NCBI GenBank assembly: GCA_017549765.1
Contig: JAFYNM010000008.1
Coordinates: 62,001 to 126,000, forward strand
Length of the DNA stretch: 64,000 bases
Direction: 5' to 3'
Source of the DNA: Bacteroidales bacterium
GTDB taxonomy: Bacteria; Bacteroidota; Bacteroidia; Bacteroidales; WCHB1-69
A program made the position numbers and the translations under genes. The notes beneath the pieces were generated by a model. It was not told the origin of the DNA, ran no database searches, and saw only the letters and a program-made list of their open reading frames with translations. Shown piece after piece: positions 44,024 to 53,200 of the stretch (position 1 is its first letter; each line of letters opens with the position of its first letter).

Positions 44024-45040
44024 ATGTCAGTATATATTTTGGGTATCGAATCCTCGTGCGATGACACTTCTGCAGCGGTCATCCAAGACACTACGATTCT
44101 TTCTAATGTCATTGCCAGCCAGAAGGTTCATGCAGAATATGGCGGGGTGGTGCCGGAGTTGGCGTCCCGTGCGCATCAGCAGAATATCATCCCCGTGATT
44201 GACACGGCATTAAAGCGTGCAAAAATACATAAAAATCAATTATCCGCCATCGCTTTCACAAATGGTCCCGGATTGCTCGGATCCCTGCTCGTAGGTAGCT
44301 CTTTCGCCAAGTCCATGGCCTATAGCCTGAACATCCCTTTGGTGGAGGTGGACCATCTGCAAGCCCATGTATTGGCCAATTTCCTGCAAAAACCTGAGGC
44401 ACAGAAACCTGTGCCCTCGTTCCCGTTCCTCTGCCTGACAGTCTCTGGCGGCCATACTCTGTTGCTGCAGGTCAACGACTATTTCGACATGCAGCGCCTC
44501 GGCGGCACCATCGACGACGCCGCGGGCGAGGCTTTCGACAAGGCGGCCAAGATCCTCGGATTACCCTATCCCGGCGGTCCCGTCATCGACAGATATGCCC
44601 AAGAGGGCGATCCCGACCGCTTTCAGTTCTCCATCTCCCATCTGCCCGGCCTCGACTACAGCTTCAGCGGCCTCAAGACCTCCTTCCTCTATTTCGTTCG
44701 GGATAACCTGCAGGAGAATCCGCACTTCATCGAGGAGAACATCCACGACCTGGCCGCTTCTATCCAGAAGGCCATTATCCAGTCGCTGATGAATAAGATG
44801 GAGAAGGCGGTGAAGCAGACCCGCTGCAAGGAGCTGGTCTTCGCGGGTGGTGTCTCCGCCAACTCGGCCCTGCGCGCCGCCGCCCAGAAGCTGGCCGACA
44901 AGTACCACTGCCACCTCTACCTGCCCTCGTTGGACCTTACCACCGACAACGCCGCCATGATCGCCGTGTGCGGGTATTTCAAATTCTTGAAAAAGGAGTT
45001 CGTCAATGTCGATGTGGTGCCGTATAGCAGCAGCCGGTAG
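44024..45040 (+). CDS. tsaD: tRNA N6-adenosine threonylcarbamoyltransferase TsaD
   Basis: 338 residues. ILGIESSCDDTSAA near 5-18 is the ASKHA nucleotide loop. ELASRAHQQNI near 45 provides metal-binding histidines and VSGGHT near 136 completes the Kae1/TsaD signature, with FAGGVSANSALR near 270. With TsaB, TsaE and threonylcarbamoyl-AMP from TsaC it makes t6A37 in ANN-decoding tRNAs. The divergent tamB gene starts 12 bases upstream. It ends 14 bases from the convergent YD-repeat gene. Confidence 0.96.
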   Translation: MSVYILGIESSCDDTSAAVIQDTTILSNVIASQKVHAEYGGVVPELASRAHQQNIIPVIDTALKRAKIHKNQLSAIAFTNGPGLLGSLLVGSSFAKSMAYSLNIPLVEVDHLQAHVLANFLQKPEAQKPVPSFPFLCLTVSGGHTLLLQVNDYFDMQRLGGTIDDAAGEAFDKAAKILGLPYPGGPVIDRYAQEGDPDRFQFSISHLPGLDYSFSGLKTSFLYFVRDNLQENPHFIEENIHDLAASIQKAIIQSLMNKMEKAVKQTRCKELVFAGGVSANSALRAAAQKLADKYHCHLYLPSLDLTTDNAAMIAVCGYFKFLKKEFVNVDVVPYSSSR

Positions 45041-45054
45041 TCACCTTTCAAGTC

Positions 45055-46155
45055 CTAATAATAGGTGATTACCCTCTCGTAGATGTTGTGTTGCACTCTT
45101 TTGTGCTTCAGATCTTCTGCATTTTCGATGGTCTCCACGGCGCGGATCCAGTTGCCGTACTCGTCGTATTCGTAGCTGCGTGTCCGCCGCGATTCGAGCA
45201 TTAACCCGAGATAACGGTCCGATTCGCCTTTCTTCTTGTGCTTGTAATAAAGACTTTCTACCACATTTCCGTGCTTGTCGTATCTTGTGACTTCCTTGCC
45301 ATATGAATCTTCTCTGGTTTCGTCTGTCAGCCTGCCGTCCGCATCATAGCGGTAGGTCATGATGCCTGCTGTCAGTTTCTCCAAAAAATCTGTCCCGCTC
45401 AGATGAAAGTAGATGGTCGTGTGGCGCATGTTGCTGTCCAACACAGTTCTTCCTGTCAAGATGCCGTCCCTGTAATCGCGTATCACGATGCTGTCACCCA
45501 TGAAAAAGTATTCGTGAGAGGTCACGACGGTGTCTTCGGCATCGTAAACCGTCGCGCTGATGAGATTTCCCACCTCATCATACTGATAGGTTCTGTGAAA
45601 GGCACACAAGGTGTCCCCATGCTCGTCCAATATCACGTTGTAAATCAGGTCGTTGTTTTGGTCAAACACCTGAATGTAGCGCCGCAGGTAGGGGAGGTAA
45701 TCCTTACACCAACTGCGTTGATCCTCCACGCGATTTCCTTGCTCATCGTAATATTCCGTAAAACTTTCGCCGTGGAAACGGGTGGTGTCGCGGGTGCACT
45801 TCTCCAAAAGATTCCCCTGCTTATTGTATTGTTCCGTGACGGTTTCCAATAGTTTTCCTTTGGTGATCTGCTTGGACCGCTTCTTCATCTTCGCTGCATA
45901 GCGGAACTGCTGGACCTTCTGCACCGGACCGTTGAGGGTGGCTCGGGACCAGTCCATTTCCGGCACTTTCACGGGAGCGGCCGTGGTGGTGTCGTGCGGC
46001 AAGGTGATCGGTTTGTAATAGCTGGTGTCGCACTCGGCGTTGAATATACAGGCCAGGAAGATTGTGAAGGCGAGCAGAAGCAATAGGAGCGTGAATCCGA
46101 TGATGAGCAACAGGCGCGTTGCTTTTATTTTTCTTTTGAAAATCCGGGGCGACAT
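45055..46155 (-). CDS. Membrane-anchored YD-repeat-containing protein of unknown function
   Basis: 366 residues. A short basic N-terminus precedes a single membrane helix (about 13-37), followed by a periplasmic or exposed part. From about residue 100 there are degenerate RHS/YD units, including YDEQGNRVED, YQYDEVGNLIS, YDADGRLTDE, YDKHGNVVES and YDEYGNWIRA. Bacteroidetes encode many such small YD-repeat proteins; none has an agreed function, and the toxin C-terminus of true RHS proteins is lacking here. I see no clear promoter directly upstream. Confidence 0.7.
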   Translation of the reverse strand: MSPRIFKRKIKATRLLLIIGFTLLLLLLAFTIFLACIFNAECDTSYYKPITLPHDTTTAAPVKVPEMDWSRATLNGPVQKVQQFRYAAKMKKRSKQITKGKLLETVTEQYNKQGNLLEKCTRDTTRFHGESFTEYYDEQGNRVEDQRSWCKDYLPYLRRYIQVFDQNNDLIYNVILDEHGDTLCAFHRTYQYDEVGNLISATVYDAEDTVVTSHEYFFMGDSIVIRDYRDGILTGRTVLDSNMRHTTIYFHLSGTDFLEKLTAGIMTYRYDADGRLTDETREDSYGKEVTRYDKHGNVVESLYYKHKKKGESDRYLGLMLESRRTRSYEYDEYGNWIRAVETIENAEDLKHKRVQHNIYERVITYY

Positions 46156-46202
46156 ATTTTAGGCTGAGGCTATAATGATAATGTGAGAGTAACGTAGGCC
46201 GG

Positions 46203-46236
46203 TTTGTGTTTATTGTTCAAATATTGTGTACATTTG
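46203..46236 (+). promoter_or_regulatory. Full -33/-7 promoter for the apbE gene
   Basis: TTTG (46203-46206), 22-base spacer, TACATTTG (46229-46236). It sets the start at ATG 46266, since the in-frame start at 46206 lies within the promoter. Confidence 0.72.
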
Positions 46237-46265
46237 CCCCCTCATTTTTTAAATCCAAAGTCCCT

Positions 46266-47264
46266 ATGCGTTCCCCTCTCATTTTCCTCCTGTCCCTCAC
46301 CTTTTTGCTGATCAGCTGCCATCAAGACAAACGGCAACAGATTGCCGGCACCTGCTTCGGCACGATGTACCATATCACCTATCTGGGCGATGAGGACAAG
46401 AACCTGCCCGCCCGCGTGGACTCCCTCCTCGCAGAACTCAATAGTACTTTCTCTATCTTCGACACCGCCTCGCTGATCTCCCATGTCAATGCAGGCAAAT
46501 CCAGTATTGTTAATGCGGACTTTGAGCATGTCCTGCGCTGCGCCACCGAGGTGGCTCGTCACACCGGCGGGGCCTTCGACTTCACCGTGCAACCGCTGGT
46601 GGAGCTCTGGGGCTTCGGGCGCAACAAGGAACCTCGACAGGTCGCCCTGGAACAGCTCGACTCGGTGCGACAGTTCGTCAACTATAAGCTGGTGGCGCTA
46701 CACGACAGTGTGCTCGTCCGGGTGGATCCCCGCACCCAGCTCAACTTCAACGCCATCGCCAAAGGATATGCCGTGGATAAGATGGCGCAATTCCTGCTCC
46801 AGCAAGGCTATGATAACTTTATCGTGGAGATTGGCGGTGAGGTGGTATGCCATGGCACCAAAGATGGCAAGCCGGGCGGCAAATCATGGGTGGTCGGCAT
46901 CCAGGTGCCCACCGCGACCAAGGATGGCGCCGTGGAGAGCAGCGTCCGCTTAGAGCCCGGGAAACGCGCCGTGGCCACCTCCGGCAACTACCGCAACTAC
47001 TTCGAGAAGGAGGGCAAACGCTATACCCATATTCTGGATCCCCGCACAGGCACACCTGAGGAGACCAACCTGCTCAGCGTCACCGTGCTGGCCCCCGACT
47101 GCATGACGGCCGATGCCTATGCCACCGCCTTCATGGTGCTGGGCGTGGAGCGCTCCATGGAGCTGCTGTCCCAACACCCTGAACTGGATGCCTACTTTAT
47201 CTACGATGAAAAAGGGGAGTATCAAACCATGTTCACTGATTTCTTTGCTTCAGAGCAGAATTAG
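46266..47264 (+). CDS. apbE: FAD:protein FMN transferase (ApbE family) lipoprotein
   Basis: 332 residues. MRSPLIFLLSLTFLLISC is a lipoprotein signal with lipobox LISC. GTCFGTMYHITYLGD near 26-40, FDFTVQPLVELWGFG near 105 and LNFNAIAKGYAVDKMA near 160 are ApbE signatures. The metal-binding SVTVLAPDCMTADAYATAFMV near 275 is intact. It attaches FMN covalently to threonine in proteins such as NqrB/C and RnfG; the targets are not in the window. Single gene with its own promoter. Confidence 0.95.
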   Translation: MRSPLIFLLSLTFLLISCHQDKRQQIAGTCFGTMYHITYLGDEDKNLPARVDSLLAELNSTFSIFDTASLISHVNAGKSSIVNADFEHVLRCATEVARHTGGAFDFTVQPLVELWGFGRNKEPRQVALEQLDSVRQFVNYKLVALHDSVLVRVDPRTQLNFNAIAKGYAVDKMAQFLLQQGYDNFIVEIGGEVVCHGTKDGKPGGKSWVVGIQVPTATKDGAVESSVRLEPGKRAVATSGNYRNYFEKEGKRYTHILDPRTGTPEETNLLSVTVLAPDCMTADAYATAFMVLGVERSMELLSQHPELDAYFIYDEKGEYQTMFTDFFASEQN

Positions 47265-47311
47265 TATGCATTTTATTTTGCATGGTCTCAATGTGATTTC
47301 TAGTTTTTTTA

Positions 47312-47319
47312 TACTTTTG
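47312..47319 (+). promoter_or_regulatory. -7 promoter element for the DUF5674 pair
   Basis: TACTTTTG followed by CAAAAA, 16 bases before the ATG at 47336, leaving a leader of about 10 bases. Confidence 0.65.
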
Positions 47320-47335
47320 CAAAAATCTTAAACAT

Positions 47336-47674
47336 ATGCAGATTCTTCAGGAGAAAATCTCAAGAGATAAACTTAAGGTGTTGGCAGCTAATATTTTTGT
47401 TGACATGATTAAAGGTGTTGCCGATGTGAAGCTTGGCCTATTGGCGGTCGATGCTGAATTGCATGCCGACTTGGAATCCATGCTGCTTGACAATGGTTCT
47501 GAACAGGAAAATCTTTGGGGATTCAACCTGTATCCAGATGAGACAGGTGATGACTTTATTGAATTTGATTCTTTGATCAATATTAGGGCTTGGCAAGGAA
47601 ATCGTAGCCGAGATGTAGAAGATGAAAATGTGCGCAAACAAATTAAAGACTTGATTTCCAAATATATTGAATAA
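47336..47674 (+). CDS. DUF5674 family protein
   Basis: 112 residues. IKGVADVKLGLLAVDAELHADLESMLLDNG (roughly 26-54) and LWGFNLYP near 62 with IEFDSLINIRAWQGNRSRDV near 75-94 form the recognisable core of DUF5674. Function unknown. Its stop overlaps the start of the next gene (TAATG), and both genes are somewhat more AT-rich than their surroundings. Two-gene operon with its own promoter. Confidence 0.8.
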   Translation: MQILQEKISRDKLKVLAANIFVDMIKGVADVKLGLLAVDAELHADLESMLLDNGSEQENLWGFNLYPDETGDDFIEFDSLINIRAWQGNRSRDVEDENVRKQIKDLISKYIE

Positions 47675-48003
47675 TGATGCAGCATGAGAACCTAGGAAAA
47701 GGCGCTTGGGCTGAAATGCCCTTGGCCCAGCAAATGGCGAATATTGGAAGTGAAAGTTTTCGCGCCACCAAATGGCTTATGAAAGGTCGTGCTGACAATG
47801 CCGATCGAGCCTTTGAGAGAATGCAGGAACTTGTTGATCTCAGCATCGCTTTCTGCCGCCGAAATACTCCAAATCGAATGGCATTTCTTAAAGAAATTTG
47901 CCGTTTTAGAGAATTGTTCTGTGAAGCATACCTTTCAGCTGATCTGGATGAGCTAAATGCTCTCAATAGTTATCTTGATCAGTTTGCTAAAGTTAAAAAA
48001 TAG
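47674..48003 (+). CDS. Small four-helix-type protein paired with DUF5674
   Basis: 109 residues, all helical, soluble. AWAEMPLAQQMANIGSESFRATKWLMKG (about 11-38) resembles a widespread bacterial family with consensus near W-x-x-M-x-L-A-E-Q-L-x-N-I-G-S-E that I know only as hypothetical. Later helices have RMQELVDLSIAF and FLKEICRFRELFCEAYL. It overlaps the DUF5674 gene by one base, so the two are translationally coupled. A toxin-antitoxin-like pair is possible; nothing in the sequence proves it. Confidence 0.65.
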   Translation: MMQHENLGKGAWAEMPLAQQMANIGSESFRATKWLMKGRADNADRAFERMQELVDLSIAFCRRNTPNRMAFLKEICRFRELFCEAYLSADLDELNALNSYLDQFAKVKK

Positions 48004-48012
48004 GCATTTATG

Positions 48013-48020
48013 TAGTTTTG
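48013..48020 (+). promoter_or_regulatory. -7 promoter element for rnr
   Basis: TAGTTTTG followed by CAGCC, 23 bases before the ATG at 48044. Confidence 0.6.
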
Positions 48021-48043
48021 CAGCCTGAATTATCATCAATACT

Positions 48044-50209
48044 ATGGAAGAACTTGGAAAGAAAATCATAGAGGCTCTCTCCACGGGCAAAACCGAGAAA
48101 CTGAACTATAAACAGATCGCCGCCAAGGTGGGCATCTTCGACAAGAAGGGTAGGGAGCAGGTGAAACAGCAGATCGACCGTCTGGTGGCCGCCAAACAGC
48201 TCCTCAAGTCAGGGCGCGGCAAGTATCGCATCAACTATAGACAGGTCAGCGGCAAAGACTCCCACCGTAACTATGTGGTGGGCCGCATCGAGATGAAACG
48301 CAGCGGCATGGCCTTCGTGGTGCCGCAGGACGAGCCCGTCAACAAGACAGACGAGTCGCTTTCCGACGACATCTTCATTGCCGATGGCAACCTGGGCACG
48401 GCCCTGCACAACGACATCGTCAAGGTGCTCGTCTTCCCGACCCGCCGCGGCAAGCGCCGTGAGGGCCAGGTGGTGGAGGTGGTGAGCCGCAGCAAGAAAC
48501 AGCTCGTGGGCACCATCAACATCTCCAAGGGGGTGGCCTACTTCATCCCCGACAACGCCTACTTCCGCCGCGATGTCATCATCCCCGGCCGTCTGCTCAA
48601 GAAAGCCAAGAGCGGCGATAAGGTGGTGGTGACCATCACCGACTGGGTGCAGGGCACGCGCAGCCCGCTGGGCGAGGTGCTCCACGTCCTCGGCAAGCCC
48701 GGCGGCAACGAGGTGGAGATGCTCTCCATCCTCGCCGAGAACGACTTCCCCCTCAAGTTTCCGAAAGCGGTGGAGGAGGCCGCCGAAGCCATCCCTAACG
48801 AGATCACGCCCGAAGAGCTCAAGAAACGCCGCGACTTCCGCAACGTGACGACCTTCACCATCGACCCGGAGGATGCCAAGGACTTTGACGATGCCCTCTC
48901 CTTCGAGAGGCTGGAAGAAGGCCTCTTCCGCGTGGGCATCCATATCGCCGATGTGTCGCACTATGTGAAGCCCGGCTCTGTCATCGATGCCGAGGCCTAC
49001 GAGCGCGGCACCTCCGTATATCTCGTGGACCGCACCATCCCGATGCTGCCGGAGGCACTGTCCAACAACCTCTGCTCGCTGCGCCCGCACGAGGACAAGC
49101 TCTGCTATAGCGCCGTCTTCGACATCGACGAGAACGCCAAGGTGCATAAGGAGTGGTTCGGCCATACTGTCATCAACTCCGACCGCCGCTTCAACTACGA
49201 GGAGGCGCAGGAGATCATCGAGACAGGCAAGGGCGACCTCGCCGAGGAGATGCTCCAGCTCCACAAGATTGCCCAGGTGCTCCGCCAAAAGCGCTTCGAT
49301 AATAACGGCATCAACTTCGAGACCGAAGAGGTAAAGTTCAAACTCGACGAGAACGCGCACCCCATCGGCGTCTATCTCAAGGTGCAGAAGGAGGCCAACT
49401 GGCTCATCGAGGAGTTCATGCTGCTCGCCAACCGCCGTGTGGCCGAGAAGGTCGGCAAGAAACGCGTAAACCAGAAACAACCCAACGTGTTCGTCTATCG
49501 TGTGCATGACAAGCCGCTGGACGAGAAACTCAACACCTTCAAGAACTTCGTCAAAAAGCTGGGCTTCGACCTGCGCACCTCTTCGGTGAAGACGCTCAAC
49601 GCTTCACTGAACTCGATGCTCGCCTCCGAGAAGGGCAAGCCGGACTACAATATGCTGAGCAAGCTCTCCATCCGCATCATGGCCCGCGCGGAGTACTCCA
49701 CCGACAATATCGGCCACTACGGACTCGCGTTCTCCCATTATACCCACTTCACCTCGCCCATCCGTCGTTACCCCGACCTGATGGTGCATCGGCTGCTGGA
49801 TCGCTATCTGTCTAATCAAGAGTCGGTTGACAAAGAAGAATACACCGAATACTGCAAACACTGTTCCCAGATGGAGCAGCAGGCTACCCAGGCGGAGCGC
49901 GACTCCGTCAAGTACAAACAGGCCGAGTATCTGGTGGACAAGGTGGGCGAAGTGTTCGATGCGACCATCTCCGGCATCTCCAAGTGGGGTGTCTATGCCG
50001 AACTCACTGAGTCGCACTGCGAGGGTATGATCCCGATGCGCGCTTTCGATGACGATTTCTACTACATCGATGAGGAGAACTACACGCTGGTGGGCCTCCA
50101 TAAGGGCCGCAACTTGCGCTTCGGCGACCCCGTCAAGGTGAAGGTCGTCTCCGTGGATCTGATCAAGAAACAGATGAATTTCGACATCATCTTTGAGGGT
50201 AGAAAATAA
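48044..50209 (+). CDS. rnr: Ribonuclease R
   Basis: 721 residues. An N-terminal winged helix (about 8-65) precedes two cold-shock domains (about 70-240), the RNB catalytic domain with DPEDAKDFDDALSFE near 277-291 that holds the metal-binding aspartates, and a C-terminal S1 domain (about 635-720). It degrades structured RNA 3' to 5'. RNB signature HYGLAFSHYTHFTSPIRRYPDL lies near 565-586. A hairpin follows at 50211-50240. Confidence 0.96.
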   Translation: MEELGKKIIEALSTGKTEKLNYKQIAAKVGIFDKKGREQVKQQIDRLVAAKQLLKSGRGKYRINYRQVSGKDSHRNYVVGRIEMKRSGMAFVVPQDEPVNKTDESLSDDIFIADGNLGTALHNDIVKVLVFPTRRGKRREGQVVEVVSRSKKQLVGTINISKGVAYFIPDNAYFRRDVIIPGRLLKKAKSGDKVVVTITDWVQGTRSPLGEVLHVLGKPGGNEVEMLSILAENDFPLKFPKAVEEAAEAIPNEITPEELKKRRDFRNVTTFTIDPEDAKDFDDALSFERLEEGLFRVGIHIADVSHYVKPGSVIDAEAYERGTSVYLVDRTIPMLPEALSNNLCSLRPHEDKLCYSAVFDIDENAKVHKEWFGHTVINSDRRFNYEEAQEIIETGKGDLAEEMLQLHKIAQVLRQKRFDNNGINFETEEVKFKLDENAHPIGVYLKVQKEANWLIEEFMLLANRRVAEKVGKKRVNQKQPNVFVYRVHDKPLDEKLNTFKNFVKKLGFDLRTSSVKTLNASLNSMLASEKGKPDYNMLSKLSIRIMARAEYSTDNIGHYGLAFSHYTHFTSPIRRYPDLMVHRLLDRYLSNQESVDKEEYTEYCKHCSQMEQQATQAERDSVKYKQAEYLVDKVGEVFDATISGISKWGVYAELTESHCEGMIPMRAFDDDFYYIDEENYTLVGLHKGRNLRFGDPVKVKVVSVDLIKKQMNFDIIFEGRK

Positions 50210-50210
50210 A

Positions 50211-50240
50211 AGTGGTTCCTGCCGTAAAGCAGAAACCACT
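50211..50240 (-). terminator. Intrinsic terminator after the TPR gene (possibly bidirectional)
   Basis: AGTGGTT-C-CTGC pairs with GCAG-A-AACCACT around a 6-base loop (one mismatch). On the minus strand it is followed by TTTTATTTT, suiting the large TPR gene that ends at 50270. It also lies directly after the rnr stop, but has no T-run in that direction. Confidence 0.7.
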
Positions 50241-50269
50241 ATGACTGAACCATGATGCTGTCAGCTTGA

Positions 50270-53200
50270 TTATCTGTTCGCCAGTTTGGCGAAGTATGCC
50301 AGCTTTTGCTTCAACACTTTGATCTCATTGGGGTCGGCGGTCGGGTCGTTCTCCAAAAGATCTATCATGGAACTGATGCTGACCACAGCCCAATGGGCTA
50401 CGCTTTGGGCATTCGTGGCATTGTCGGCAAACTTGACGGCATTGCTGTATAATTCCTTGGCTTTGTCGTAGTCCTCATCTTCTTCATAGATAGCACCGCG
50501 GAGCCAGTAGTTGCGGACGAGATCTTCTTCCACCGCACTGCGGTACTCTCCGTTATAAATCTTCAGCAAGATGGCGTCAGACTTGTCCAGCTTCTCCAAG
50601 CCCATATAGAGAAGCTCGGCCTGTGCATAGCAGAGGGCATTGCGATAATGCTGGAAGGAGAGCTTGTAGGCCATGTTGATGTCGTTGGTATCCATACGGC
50701 AGACCTGTTCCATCAATTCGGTCAGGGTGTCGCGGGTGTTGATGGCCTTGAGGAACCACTGTTTACGGTTGGCGGTGTCCACATCGGCCATTCCTTGGTA
50801 ACAGGCGGCCAAGGGGATGTCGATATCAATCAAGTTGCCACGCCATTTGGTGTAAGAGGTGTCTTTGAAAACAAGGTCGTTCATGCGGAGGCATTCTTCA
50901 TAATACGGGATAGCCTGCTCGGCGGAGTCAAGACCGCGATAAACCTCTGCAAGTGCATAGTTGGCCTGCATGTAGGGCACGTCCATGCCGTCTTTGTATT
51001 GGTTGAGCAAGGTTAGTGTCTCGATAAGCTCTTTTTCGTGGGCGATCTTCAAGTTGGGGTCGCTTTCCAAATTGGCGATTTTACGGGTACTCTCCGCATA
51101 GTTGGTCATGTAGTCGAGATCTTCGTGGGCAAACTGCTTGTAGTAGGCGGCCTTCTCTTTCTGGACTCTGAAGTATTGCGGGATGTCGTTCTGGTCCTTA
51201 TAGTACTCTTCCATGATCTGGAGTACGCTCTCATAACGGTCGGAAGGGGTCTCCAAGGGATACGTCCCGTAATACTCCTCCGACTGTCTGATAAGCTGAT
51301 AGGCTTTCTTCTCGTTACCCTGCTGGTAAGTGTTGATGCCTTTGGTGAAGTACATCTCGCCCAGACTCCGGAAGGTGGTGCTGTCGCCGGCAGCGATGGC
51401 TTTTCGCATCCATTTCTCCGCCGTCTTGTAACATTTCTCCGCTGCAGACAAGTTTTTCTGGGTGCGATATACGTCCCCCTCAAACCAATAGGCCGATCCC
51501 TTGAGATTTAAGTATTGAGGCATGATGTCGGATGGGATGTTGGGCTCCTCGGCCAGGATTTTTCGGTAGGAAGCAATTGCCTGGTCGTATTGCTCTGAAT
51601 AAAGGTAGGCATCGCCCATCTGGAGATAATTGGTCAGATAGGGAATCCACCAATGATGGTCTCTGGAAACCGCCTGCTTGAAATAGTCGTTGGCGAGTTG
51701 ATACTGCGACACGCCCTGTTCATACAATTCCCATTTGTAGAGCCGCTCGGCCACGTTGTTATAGTGCTTGGCTTTGGCAGCCTCAAACGGAATCTTCTCC
51801 TCCAGAGCTTGCATCTTCAACAATTCATTGGTGAAGTCGTTGAGTTCGTTCGAAGTCTTGAACTGGCCCGTGGCATTCATGTAGGCCTCCGTGACGTTGT
51901 TGAAACGCAGATAGTTCCTCAAAAAGGCAAGAGGATATAATTGTTGGATGATGTCGTGGGAGGCACGATAGTTCTGGAAGTACTGCTTCAAGACAGCTTC
52001 CCCTTCCTCCTCTGCACTCAAGCTACGCCAGTAGATATCGGACGAGATCTGCATGTTGGCGACAGAGAAATACTCTGGATATTTCTTGACCAAAATCTGT
52101 TGGATCTCATTCAGCTTCTTCTCTACCGAGAGGATGGAGTCGTGCTCGTCATTGATGGTCTGGAAAAGATTGTATAGATTGTACCCTGTGATACCATATA
52201 ACAACTGCGCCATGTCATTATCCGGATAGTTACGGTACAGATGCTCACATAGATTCATCAGGTCGAAGGAGATGTTGATGATCTTGTCGTTGTTGATGGG
52301 CATATAGGAGTCTGTCATCTGGAAAGTAGGGTAGAAGAGACTCCAGAATCCAACCACATCATTACGGAATACCCCTTGATTGTAGGTCTCCAGATAATGT
52401 TTGCGATAATACAACAGACTATCCATGCAGTCGGATGCCTTGAGGGAGTCTTCGATGGTATAGTAGGCATCGTAGAGTCCTTGATACTGGTTGCTGAGGA
52501 CGTTGCAGAAGTCGTTGTAGGTAAAATGTGGTGCCAATTCTTTGACCTTCTTCACACGATTTTCGGATGCTTGGACAAAACGTTCGTTGTCGATATTTTT
52601 ATTTTGGTAAGCTGGATCCTCGAAATAGACCTCCCAAACAGGAACTCTGTTGTTCTTGCGCTCCTTGTCGCTCACCTCTTTCCATTCATCGTACAGATTG
52701 TCGCTGCCGAGGGCATGCAGATGAGAGACAGTGCTGTTGAGGTTGAACTTCTGTTCGTAAAGAATCCGGGAGTAATCGCTGTATTTGCTGGTGTCTTCTG
52801 TGGAGGTGTAAAGTGTGCGGAGGTCCATATAACGGGCGATGCGGATCAGGTTCTCGTGGCTTCGGTCGTTCGGCACAATCTGCTCCCGCGCCATTGTGAC
52901 CGCCTCGTTGATCTTTCCGTCGAGCAGCAGTTCTTTCATCTCCGCAGGCATGGTGCGATCGTTGTAGGTAATGTTAGTGATATCCAACGCATCGCTCAGC
53001 AGGAAACCGGCGTCAGTGAACAAGGTGCCCTCCGTGTCAAACATCCGCTGGGCGAAGTCGTCCCGGCTGTCTGGATCGTCCTTGCTCTCTTGGAAAGCGT
53101 CTCGGATTTTGTCGGTCAACAAGTTGATATCTTTCCCGAAAAGCTTCATGAAAGCATTCGTAACCCCTTGTTCGTAGAGGGAGTCGGGAATCATGTAGGA

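Noticed and set aside
45041-45065. Weak hairpin between tsaD and the YD-repeat gene
   Set aside because: Only six base pairs with a 16-base loop and no T-run; too weak to call a terminator.
48209-49507. 432-codon open frame on the minus strand
   Set aside because: Antisense to rnr, which carries complete catalytic motifs.
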